Source: an uncultured Hyphomicrobiales bacterium (GTDB lineage: Bacteria > Pseudomonadota > Alphaproteobacteria > Rhizobiales > Beijerinckiaceae). From it: DNA of 6,850 bases. Below are positions 1-5,483 of the stretch, piece by piece. Position numbers and translations under genes: made by a program. The first letter of the stretch is position 1, and every line of letters begins with the position of its first letter. Location: positions 1 through 6,850 of the forward strand of contig CAIWVR010000475.1 of the NCBI GenBank assembly GCA_903916165.1, in the 5' to 3' direction. The notes under the pieces are model-generated. The model was not told where the DNA came from. It did no database searches and was given only the letters and a program-made list of their open reading frames with translations.

Positions 1-356
1 AGAAAGGCCACAACCTGGGGAAACCCCGCCCCCGCCTGCATCAGCACGACGACCACAGGAAATGAGACGCTCGGGCCAGACGGGATGAAGGCACCGACCG
101 CCGAGGCCAGCAGAATGCCGGTGAAGCCGCTGTCGGGGCCGATATGGTGCGCGATGGGGCCGCTCGGTACGATCCTGCTGACGAAGCCCGCCGCCAGAAT
201 GGCGAGCCCCATGCGCGGCAGCACAGCGAGAAAGCGCTCGACCGACAGCGACACGCCCTGCTTCACCACATGCGGACTGCGGCGCATGGAAAACAGCGCG
301 AGGGCCAGCGCGATCAGGAAGAGGATGATGGTCGAGACGTCGAGATAATCCATCAT
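1..356 (-). CDS. Half-size permease, N-terminal part (runs off left edge)
   Basis: This is an integral membrane protein of which the first 118 residues are visible; the gene continues past base 1. The ATG at 356-354 overlaps the TGA of the upstream permease gene (355-353) in an ATGA arrangement, which suggests translational coupling; a second ATG follows immediately. Hydrophobic segments lie at about residues 8-24, 42-63 and 79-107. The third contains IPSGP (91-95) followed by SFP (98-100). Residues 45-111 align by eye with residues 51-118 of the neighbouring permease: shared IG, SG, GA, P-x-GP, SFP and G-x-G positions. This supports two paralogous halves of one transporter of the DUF318/ArsP_1 'predicted permease' type. 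The family assignment is from motif resemblance and is moderate; the substrate is unknown. An unrelated six-helix transporter is less likely given the internal homology. Confidence 0.8.
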   Translation of the reverse strand, partial: MMDYLDVSTIILFLIALALALFSMRRSPHVVKQGVSLSVERFLAVLPRMGLAILAAGFVSRIVPSGPIAHHIGPDSGFTGILLASAVGAFIPSGPSVSFPVVVVLMQAGAGFPQVVAF

Positions 357-907
357 GGCGCCGGCGGCTTCTTGTCGCGCTCGATGCTCATCGGAATGCG
401 CGTCGCGATCCACGCCGCCAGAAACGGCAGCGGCAGGCAGGCGATATAGCGCAGGATCAGAAAGCCCGGGCCGAGCAGCGGCAGTTCCCAGATCAGCAGG
501 CGCTGGAAACCAAGATTCGACCATGACACGAGATAGGCAATGAGCGGCGCGCGGCCCGTACCCGATTCATGCAGCGCAGTGACCATGGGAAACGAGGTCA
601 TCGGACCGCCAGGCGTCAGGGCACCGATAGTGGTCGCAATCACGACGCCCTTGGCACCCGATCCCTCACCAATCCATTTGGCGACGAGCTGGCGCGGGAT
701 GAGAAATTGCAGGAAGGACGACACCAGCAGGGCCGCGGCGAGCTTGGGCGCGATCTTGCCCATCATCACGAGATCGGAGGAGAAGCTCTCCATAAAGGCT
801 TCGCGACCTTCGATGAGCCAGCAGGCAGCTCCCGCCGCCATCACCAGCCCGACCATGACCAGCAGCGAACGATCGATGGAGGCCGGGAGCCGCCGGAATT
901 TTGGCAT
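353..907 (-). CDS. Half-size permease, DUF318/ArsP_1-like
   Basis: This gene encodes a membrane protein of 184 aa if it starts at the ATG at 907. A TTG at 925 would add six residues (MSTGGG) but has no clear ribosome binding site, whereas the ATG has a weak GGGTGG just upstream, so the start is uncertain. Hydrophobic segments lie at about residues 13-33, 51-70, 85-110, 119-139 and 142-170. There is no cleavable signal peptide. The TPGGP motif (98-102) followed by SFP (105-107) matches IPSGP...SFP in the downstream gene, which overlaps this one by 4 nt. The pair probably forms a two-subunit permease in the inner membrane. DUF318/ArsP_1 proteins are usually a single chain of about 300 aa or more with two such halves, so a split form is inferred. 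Export of a metalloid or another solute is only a guess from family naming. It follows the 167-aa protein gene by 28 nt, so the three are likely co-transcribed. Confidence 0.82.
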   Translation of the reverse strand: MPKFRRLPASIDRSLLVMVGLVMAAGAACWLIEGREAFMESFSSDLVMMGKIAPKLAAALLVSSFLQFLIPRQLVAKWIGEGSGAKGVVIATTIGALTPGGPMTSFPMVTALHESGTGRAPLIAYLVSWSNLGFQRLLIWELPLLGPGFLILRYIACLPLPFLAAWIATRIPMSIERDKKPPAP

Positions 908-935
908 GCCGCCACCCGTGCTCAAGCGCGCGCAC

Positions 936-1439
936 TCACGCGCGCAGCGCCGTCAGCATGGCCTCGACATAGTCGCGCCCGTGGGCGATGACGAGCATTT
1001 TGGCAAAGGGCCGCAGGGCTTTCAGCGACACGTCGATGGACTTGTCATCGGCACCGTCCTGCGGGACGATCAGCGCGACCAGCGTCTTGTGATGCGCCGT
1101 GCAGAGTTCAGCGATCACCGGCACCGATTGCACGTCCTCGCCCGCGCCGGCTATGACGACCACGCAATCGGCTTGCGCGACTTCGCTCGCCAGATCGCTG
1201 GTATGGCCGGCGAGATCGTTCAGCCAGGCCTTCACGTTGGCGCCCTGCGCCGCCTCGAACGACAGCGACTTGAAGAAAGCCGCACCCTTCCAGGGCAATT
1301 GCGAAACGGCGTCAACGAGCTTCGCGCTGGCGGCGTCGAGCGCGATGATCTTCACAGCCCGCGGCTTCGAGTTGGGATATTGGATCCGGAAAGACGCCTC
1401 GTGAGCGGTCGTCACGCGCGCCGATTCACTCAGAAGCAT
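936..1439 (-). CDS. Conserved hypothetical 167-aa soluble protein
   Basis: The product is a soluble protein of unknown function without signal peptide or membrane segments. I chose the ATG at 1439 because AAGGAA sits 6 nt upstream. The longer reading frame to 1541 runs into the palindromic repeat and its extra residues look non-coding. The sequence alternates hydrophobic strands with helices as in a Rossmann-like fold: a strand at about residues 28-34, ADCVVVIAGAGED at 90-102, PVIAELC at 107-113, TLVALIVP at 119-126 and AKMLVIA at 146-152. The segment at 90-126 faintly recalls the FtsZ/tubulin stretch in which a strand and glycine loop are followed by P-V-I-A-E and another strand, but the GGGTGTG nucleotide loop is absent. 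I have a weak memory that relatives are auto-named '3-methyl-2-oxobutanoate hydroxymethyltransferase'; the length and sequence do not support that enzyme (PanB), so I do not adopt it. It precedes the split-permease genes on the same strand and probably shares their transcript. Confidence 0.85.
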   Translation of the reverse strand: MLLSESARVTTAHEASFRIQYPNSKPRAVKIIALDAASAKLVDAVSQLPWKGAAFFKSLSFEAAQGANVKAWLNDLAGHTSDLASEVAQADCVVVIAGAGEDVQSVPVIAELCTAHHKTLVALIVPQDGADDKSIDVSLKALRPFAKMLVIAHGRDYVEAMLTALRA

Positions 1440-1445
1440 AGGGTG

Positions 1446-1451
1446 TTCCTT
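1446..1451 (-). promoter_or_regulatory. Ribosome binding site fixing the start of the 167-aa gene
   Basis: Read on the minus strand, AAGGAA lies 6 nt before the ATG at 1439. No comparable site precedes the in-frame upstream start at 1541. This favours the 167-aa form over a 201-aa form. Confidence 0.7.
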
Positions 1452-1480
1452 GTGGTTGTATTGGCAAAATGTGTGTGAAC

Positions 1481-1613
1481 CCCTCTCCCGCATGCGGGAG
1501 AGGGTGGCTCGCGCAGCGAGACGGGTGAGGGCATCGGCCACAGACGCAAATGGCGAGCACCCTCATCCGTCATGCTGCGCATGACCCCTTCTCCCGCGCT
1601 GCGGGAGAAGGGG
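1481..1613. repeat. Nested palindromic intergenic repeat (REP-like)
   Basis: The element fills most of the 186-nt gap between two minus-strand genes. It opens with a perfect 24-bp palindrome (1481-1504, arms CCCTCTCCCGCA/TGCGGGAGAGGG). It closes with a perfect hairpin with 13-nt arms CCCCTTCTCCCGC (1585-1597) and GCGGGAGAAGGGG (1601-1613) around a GCT loop. Between them GACGGGTGAGGG (1520-1531) is nearly complementary to CCCTCATCCGTC (1560-1571), so the whole element can also fold as one large cruciform. This type of C/G-rich palindrome is, to my knowledge, dispersed in many copies in Bradyrhizobium-like genomes. It lies just downstream of the oxygenase stop (1626), so its transcript hairpins could stabilise the mRNA 3' end or limit read-through. 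There is no T-run, so it is not a classical intrinsic terminator. Confidence 0.88.
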
Positions 1614-1625
1614 CACAGCGGCGTG

Positions 1626-2912
1626 TCAGACCGAGGCCTGCTTCACGCCGGGCTTGGCGATCAGCGCTTCACGGGCCGCGTCCTTGTAGTGCTGGTCCGG
1701 CGGCAGGATGACAGCCGCCGAGCGCACCTTCTGGTCTTCGGCCGTCAGGCCCGGAGGCAACTCGCCCTTTTCGCGCAACGCCTTGGCGGCACGCATCAGG
1801 CGATGACGCGCCATGATGATGCCATTGTCGGTGCTGACGAGATTTTCCTTCGTGCGGTCGCAGATCGGACCCATCGATTCCTGCAGGGACGCGTCCTGCA
1901 TGCCGATGCCTTCGACGCCCGAGAAGGTCTTGCCAGCCTTCTGGGCCTCGCGGTTCATCAGATAGTCATTGTCCTTGTTGGCGAGGGGGCGATAGGTGCC
2001 CGGCACGTATTTCACGTGAATGCCCTTGCCGTCCTTCATCGCATTGCGCTCGGCGTCGCTGAGCGCGCGCACGGGGTGATAGTCGAAGCTCCAGGCGGTG
2101 CAATTGTCGTCGTCGATCGGAACCCAGAAATGGCCGTGGATCGGATGATCGCCGCGCGGCGGCACCATGGTGAAGGCGGGCATGACCCAGGGCGTGATGC
2201 GCCAATAATAGCGGCCCTCTTCAGCTGTGCGGCGCGCGCCGATGAACAGGCCGCCGGGTGCCTCGACCACTTCGAAGACCGGCTTCGAATCGGCAAGATT
2301 ATATTTATTGCCGGCTGCGCCCTTGAACAGCGGATCATTGTTCAGGTCGCCGCGATGCAGGAAGGACACGTGGCTCGAATCGATGCCGCCTTCCATTGCC
2401 TGCAGCCAGTTGTTTTCCTGCAGGCGCTTCGTGGTAAAGCTGTTTTCGAGCGGGACGTTGGCGAATTCCCATTCCGGTACCGGGGGCTGACGCTCCGGGG
2501 GCCCCATATAGGTCCAGAGCACGCCGCCCTTTTCAATGAGCGGATAGGATTTCAACTTGATCTTGCTGGCATAGCCCGATTCAGCGGGCTCGGACGGCAC
2601 TTCGACGCACTGGCCGGTCGTGTCAAATTTCCAGCCATGATAGGGGCAGCGCAGCCCGCATTCCTCGTTACGGCCAAACCACAGCGAGACGCCGCGATGG
2701 GCGCAGAATTCGTCGATCAGGCCAAGCTTGCCTTCAGAATCGCGGAAGGCAACAAGACGCTCCGACAGCACTTTCACGCGCACGGGCGGGCAATCGTTTT
2801 CCGGCAGTTCTTCCGACAGCAGGATCGGCTGCCAGGAGCAGCGGAACAGGTCGCCCATCGGCGTGCCCGGGCCTGTTTGCGTGACGAGTTCGTTCTGTTC
2901 TTTCTTCAGCAT
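1626..2912 (-). CDS. Rieske ring-hydroxylating oxygenase alpha subunit, phthalate 4,5-dioxygenase type
   Basis: The 428-aa product is the catalytic component of a Rieske non-heme iron oxygenase, a cytosolic enzyme that activates O2 to hydroxylate an aromatic ring or demethylate a substituent. The Rieske [2Fe-2S] ligands are Cys70 and His72 (CAHR) and Cys89 and His92 (CPYH). The mononuclear-iron motif is D178-x2-H181-x4-H186. The likely third iron ligand is Asp340 in the MQD-ASLQESMG-PICDRTKE stretch, which is typical of the phthalate-dioxygenase branch. The length also fits that branch (about 430 aa) and no beta-subunit gene is adjacent, so an alpha-only oligomer is expected. The start at 2912 is supported by GGGAG 6 nt upstream. 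It is transcribed divergently from the ferredoxin gene. Phthalate is one candidate substrate given the decarboxylase-like gene nearby, but relatives act on other aryl carboxylates, aryl ethers and hydroxybenzoates. Class is very secure; substrate is not. Confidence 0.96.
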   Translation of the reverse strand: MLKKEQNELVTQTGPGTPMGDLFRCSWQPILLSEELPENDCPPVRVKVLSERLVAFRDSEGKLGLIDEFCAHRGVSLWFGRNEECGLRCPYHGWKFDTTGQCVEVPSEPAESGYASKIKLKSYPLIEKGGVLWTYMGPPERQPPVPEWEFANVPLENSFTTKRLQENNWLQAMEGGIDSSHVSFLHRGDLNNDPLFKGAAGNKYNLADSKPVFEVVEAPGGLFIGARRTAEEGRYYWRITPWVMPAFTMVPPRGDHPIHGHFWVPIDDDNCTAWSFDYHPVRALSDAERNAMKDGKGIHVKYVPGTYRPLANKDNDYLMNREAQKAGKTFSGVEGIGMQDASLQESMGPICDRTKENLVSTDNGIIMARHRLMRAAKALREKGELPPGLTAEDQKVRSAAVILPPDQHYKDAAREALIAKPGVKQASV

Positions 2913-2918
2913 ATGGAG

Positions 2919-2923
2919 CTCCC
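2919..2923 (-). promoter_or_regulatory. Ribosome binding site of the oxygenase gene
   Basis: On the minus strand GGGAG is placed 6 nt before the ATG at 2912. It supports that start; no better in-frame start lies upstream. Confidence 0.65.
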
Positions 2924-2989
2924 GATGCCCTTCCCGATCAGCGGCGCCCCGCTCTTCCGGCCTGCACTCATTTAGAGGATCGCCGGGCG

Positions 2990-3018
2990 TTGACCACTGT
3001 CAGGACACTTGTTATCTA
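2990..3018 (+). promoter_or_regulatory. Possible sigma-70-type promoter for the ferredoxin operon
   Basis: TTGACC (2990-2995) matches the -35 consensus at five of six bases. After 17 nt comes TATCTA (3013-3018), a weak -10 (three of six). It points toward the ferredoxin gene, leaving a leader of roughly 85-90 nt. The spacer holds a short palindrome TGTC-AG-GACA (2998-3007), and GTTA-TC-TAAC (3011-3020) covers the -10; either could be a second protein site. The position immediately upstream of the GTTCC half-sites makes repression by a bound regulator plausible. I found no convincing promoter for the divergent oxygenase gene, though one must lie in 2913-3111. Confidence 0.35.
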
Positions 3019-3026
3019 ACCGACCA

Positions 3027-3052
3027 GTTCCTTCATACGGAACGCTGTTCCG
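3027..3052. promoter_or_regulatory. Candidate IclR-family operator with three half-sites
   Basis: CGGAAC (3038-3043) and GTTCCG (3047-3052) form a perfect inverted repeat with 6-nt arms and a GCT spacer. A further GTTCC at 3027-3031 forms a second inverted repeat with GGAAC (3039-3043) and is a direct repeat of the third half-site exactly 20 nt away, close to two helical turns. IclR-family regulators of aromatic catabolism, such as PcaU, are known to bind clustered half-sites of this general kind, and an IclR-family gene lies 400 nt downstream. Its place in the divergent intergenic region would let one protein control both directions. Assignment to that regulator is inference. Confidence 0.5.
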
Positions 3053-3111
3053 CAGTCGGCCTGCAACCTTCCTAACATCAGGCGCCGAGGGGCGTCAACG
3101 AGGAGCCAGAA

Positions 3112-3420
3112 ATGTCTGAACGGATCGAATTGTGCAAGACCTCGGACGTCGATGAAGGCGCGGCGATCAAGGTCGAAACCGGCGATCTGGTGCTTGCCGT
3201 CTTCAACCTGAACGGTGCTTTCTATGTCCTCGACGACCTCTGCACGCACGGTCCCGGCTCGCTGTCGGAAGGCCCGATCTGTGGCGACATCATCGAGTGC
3301 GATTTCCACAATGGCTCCTTCAACATCAAGACCGGCGAGGTCGTCGATCCGCCGTGCATGATTCCGGTGAAGACCTATGTCACAAAGGTCGAGGGCGACA
3401 CGGTCTTCATCGAGGTCTGA
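3112..3420 (+). CDS. Rieske [2Fe-2S] ferredoxin of an aromatic oxygenase
   Basis: The 102-aa acidic cytosolic protein is a Rieske-type ferredoxin that would shuttle electrons from the reductase to the terminal oxygenase. The cluster ligands are Cys44 and His46 (CTHG) and Cys63 and His66 (CDFH), with 16 residues between the pairs as expected. The following NGSFNIKTGEVVDPP region and the C-terminal strands match the ferredoxin components of naphthalene/biphenyl dioxygenase-type systems, which are also about 105 aa. AGGAG at 3101-3105, 6 nt before the ATG, fixes the start. It is the first gene of the rightward operon, with only 16 nt to the IclR-family gene. A NirD-like nitrite reductase small subunit is a related family, but the neighbouring oxygenase and reductase favour the oxygenase role. 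Confidence 0.95.
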   Translation: MSERIELCKTSDVDEGAAIKVETGDLVLAVFNLNGAFYVLDDLCTHGPGSLSEGPICGDIIECDFHNGSFNIKTGEVVDPPCMIPVKTYVTKVEGDTVFIEV

Positions 3421-3436
3421 CAAAAGCAGGCGGGAC

Positions 3437-4306
3437 ATGGCGGATAAGATGGCGACATTGACGAAGCCAAAAAGGGCCGCCCCGCCCCGCAAGACGGCTG
3501 TCGACAAGGCGGACCCGGCCAAGCCCAAGCGGCCCGAGCCGACTCGCCTGTCATCTGTCGCCATGGCCGTGCGGCTTTTGAAAACCTTCTCGGAAGGCGA
3601 GGCCGAGATCGGCGTCACCAGCCTGTCGCGGCGTCTCGGCGTGGCCAAAAGCACGGTCTATCGCCTCGCCTCCACACTCGTCTCGGAAGGCCTGCTCGAG
3701 CAGAACCCGGAGACGGAAAAATATCGGCTCGGCATGTCGCTGTTTGCGCTGGGTGCCCTCGTGCGCCAGCGCATGAATGTCGCCACCGATGCGCGCCCCT
3801 TCCTGTTCCATCTGCGCGAGGCGACCGGCGAGACGGTGCATCTGGCGATCCTGGAAGGGCCCGACATCGTCTTCGTGCTCAATCTGGAGAGCAATCACGC
3901 CATCCGCATGCGGGCAGACCTTGGCGCACGCAAGCCCGCCTTCTGCACGGCCGAAGGCCGCGCCATGCTGGCCTTCCAGCCGCAGGATGTGGTCAACGAC
4001 GTGCTCGGCCGCAGGCTCGTCCCGCGCACGCCCAAGACCATCATCGACGCGGGCCAGATCCGCGCGGCGCTGGAGGAGGTGCGCGCACTGGGCTTTGCCA
4101 CCGAGGACGAGCAGAGCGAGCTCGGCATGCGCTCCGTCGCTGCGCCGATCCGCAACGCCAACGGCCGCGTCGTGGCCGCCATCGGGCTCGCGGGGCCGAT
4201 CCAGCGCTTGTCCGACGAGGCGCTGGCAAGTTTCGCACCGCTCGTCGCTGATGCGGCGCGCACCATTTCCGCGCGGCTCGGCTATAATTCCCCCAACGGG
4301 TCCTGA
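3437..4306 (+). CDS. IclR-family transcriptional regulator
   Basis: The 289-aa product is a DNA-binding regulator of the IclR family, whose members sense small aromatic or organic acids. Residues 1-38 are a Lys/Pro/Ala-rich tail. The winged helix-turn-helix spans about 39-97, with LSRRLGVAKSTVYRLASTL (63-81) as helix-turn-helix and KYRLG (95-99) after the wing. The effector domain covers about 105-285 and includes TGETVHLAILEG (130-141), AFCTAEGRAMLA (168-179) and MRSVAAPI (231-238), all hallmark positions. I chose the ATG at 3437 (AGGCGGG nearby, 16 nt after the ferredoxin stop). The upstream frame to 3377 overlaps the ferredoxin gene, and an ATG at 3449 is also possible. It is unusual that the regulator sits between two electron-transfer genes on the same strand, which implies co-expression and probably autoregulation through the site at 3027-3052. 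Confidence 0.95.
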   Translation: MADKMATLTKPKRAAPPRKTAVDKADPAKPKRPEPTRLSSVAMAVRLLKTFSEGEAEIGVTSLSRRLGVAKSTVYRLASTLVSEGLLEQNPETEKYRLGMSLFALGALVRQRMNVATDARPFLFHLREATGETVHLAILEGPDIVFVLNLESNHAIRMRADLGARKPAFCTAEGRAMLAFQPQDVVNDVLGRRLVPRTPKTIIDAGQIRAALEEVRALGFATEDEQSELGMRSVAAPIRNANGRVVAAIGLAGPIQRLSDEALASFAPLVADAARTISARLGYNSPNGS

Positions 4307-4346
4307 ACCCCAGTCAAAACACCCATATGCAAGGGCGACCAAGACG

Positions 4347-5360
4347 ATGAAACAGATCACGATCACGGGCGGAACCACGACCTTTCCCTGCGAGGATGAT
4401 GACACCATCCTGCGCGCGGCGCTGCGTGCGGGTCTTGCTTTTCCTTATGAATGCAATGTCGGCTCGTGCGGCAATTGCCGCTTCGAGCTCGTCGAGGGCG
4501 ACGTCGAACACGAGCGCAAGGACAGCCCCGCCTATACGGAGCGCGACAAGCAGCGCAAGCGCTGGCTCGGGTGCCAGGCCAAGCCGCACGGCGACTGCAC
4601 GATCAAGGTGACGCTGCGCGACCATTACAAGCCGGTGATCCTGCCGCAGAAGACGCAAGGGCGGCTCACCGAAATCCTCGACCACACCCATGACATCCGC
4701 GAGTTCCGCTTCAAGCTCTCGACGCCCGTATTGTTCAAGCCGGGCCAATATGCGCTGCTCAGCGTGCCCGGCGTCGAGGGCGTGCGCGCCTATTCGATGG
4801 GCAACATCACGCAAGACGGTGCCGAATGGCACTTCCAGATCAAGAAAGTGCCCAATGGCGCCGCCACCGGCGCGCTGTTCGACAGGATGAACATTGGCGA
4901 GACGATCGGGCTCGATGGCCCCTATGGCATGGCCTATCTGCGTGAAGATGCACCCCGCGACATTCTCTGTCTCGCAGGCGGCTCGGGCCTGTCGCCGATG
5001 ATCTCGATCTCGCGCGGCTGGGCGGCGAGCGAGACGCTCAAGGGTCGCCACCTGCATTTCATCTACGGTGGCCGCGCGGCGCGCGACATTTGCGGCGAAG
5101 CCATGCTGCGCGAGCTCGCCGGCTTCGGCACCGAGCTGCATTACCACCCCGCGATCTCCATGCCCGACCCCGAGGCACCCGACGCCTGGCCGGGCCTCAC
5201 CGGCTTCGTGCATGACATTGCGGGCACCATGTTCGGCGACAAGCTGCGCGATATGGAAATCTACTTCGCCGGCCCGCCCGCCATGGCGGAAGCCGTGATG
5301 CGCCTCGTCGTGGAAAAGAAAATCCCGCCATCGCAGGTGCATTACGACCAGTTTTATTGA
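4347..5360 (+). CDS. Oxygenase reductase: [2Fe-2S] ferredoxin-FAD-NAD(P) domains
   Basis: The 337-aa flavoprotein takes electrons from NAD(P)H and passes them one at a time to the oxygenase system. The N-terminal plant-type ferredoxin domain (about 1-92) has cluster ligands Cys36, Cys41, Cys44 and Cys76. The FAD-binding barrel (about 100-202) contains RAYS (147-150) and the GAATG segment (171-175). The NAD(P) domain (about 205-330) has GGSGLSP (211-217), IYGGR (239-243) and FAGPP (307-311). The protein ends in YDQFY, with an aromatic residue near the C terminus as usual. Domain order and size match naphthalene dioxygenase and benzoate dioxygenase reductases, and differ from phthalate dioxygenase reductase, where the ferredoxin domain is C-terminal and the flavin is FMN. 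The long open frame upstream to 3777 is a shadow of the regulator gene. The ATG at 4347 begins the homologous sequence, with a poorly spaced AAGGG at 4332-4335. It lies 40 nt after the regulator gene. Confidence 0.95.
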   Translation: MKQITITGGTTTFPCEDDDTILRAALRAGLAFPYECNVGSCGNCRFELVEGDVEHERKDSPAYTERDKQRKRWLGCQAKPHGDCTIKVTLRDHYKPVILPQKTQGRLTEILDHTHDIREFRFKLSTPVLFKPGQYALLSVPGVEGVRAYSMGNITQDGAEWHFQIKKVPNGAATGALFDRMNIGETIGLDGPYGMAYLREDAPRDILCLAGGSGLSPMISISRGWAASETLKGRHLHFIYGGRAARDICGEAMLRELAGFGTELHYHPAISMPDPEAPDAWPGLTGFVHDIAGTMFGDKLRDMEIYFAGPPAMAEAVMRLVVEKKIPPSQVHYDQFY

Positions 5361-5367
5361 GACGCCT

Positions 5368-5451
5368 CGTCATTGCGAGGAGCGAAGCGACGAAGCAATC
5401 CATCTGAATGGCTGCCGCCAGATGGATTGCTTCGCTTCGCTCGCAATGACG
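5368..5451. repeat. Inverted repeat, GTCATTGCGAG family (copy 1)
   Basis: The left arm (5368-5405) begins CGTCATTGCGAG and ends GAAGCAATCCATCT. The right arm (5420-5451) is its complement apart from two 3-nt insertions in the left arm, around a 14-nt loop. A sequence of this kind is, to my knowledge, a multicopy intergenic element in Bradyrhizobium-like bacteria. It fills most of the 123-nt gap between the reductase and decarboxylase genes. In RNA it would form a long stable hairpin without a T-run, so it could protect or partly insulate the upstream message. A related copy lies at 6528-6637, after the decarboxylase gene. Confidence 0.9.
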
Positions 5452-5483
5452 AACCTAAAAAGACACCAACACAGGAAACGCCC

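Noticed and set aside
540..1478. A 312-codon plus-strand frame
   Set aside because: It spans the antisense of two different genes and the gap between them, with no ribosome binding site or motif.
1481..1613. A CRISPR array or intrinsic terminator
   Set aside because: There is no regular repeat-spacer pattern and no T-run after either hairpin.
1572..2975. A 467-codon open frame on the plus strand
   Set aside because: It lies antisense to the oxygenase gene, whose Rieske and iron-binding motifs are intact. Its start is inside the palindromic repeat and its composition is that of a high-GC shadow frame.
3016..3654. A 212-codon minus-strand frame across the divergent promoter region
   Set aside because: It is antisense to the ferredoxin and the start of the regulator gene, and it would cover the operator; the opposite strand carries intact cluster ligands.
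3777..4346. A 190-residue N-terminal extension of the reductase
   Set aside because: The segment is Arg/Ser/Pro-rich and overlaps the IclR-family gene in another frame. The ferredoxin domain begins at the ATG at 4347.
3551..5342. Long minus-strand frames at 3551-4408 and 4314-5342
   Set aside because: They are antisense to the regulator and reductase, which have clear domain motifs. The antisense translations show no recognisable motif.
5373..5483. An extended start for the decarboxylase
   Set aside because: The extra 37 codons translate the palindromic repeat. The ATG at 5484 has a well-placed AGGAAA and starts the conserved sequence.
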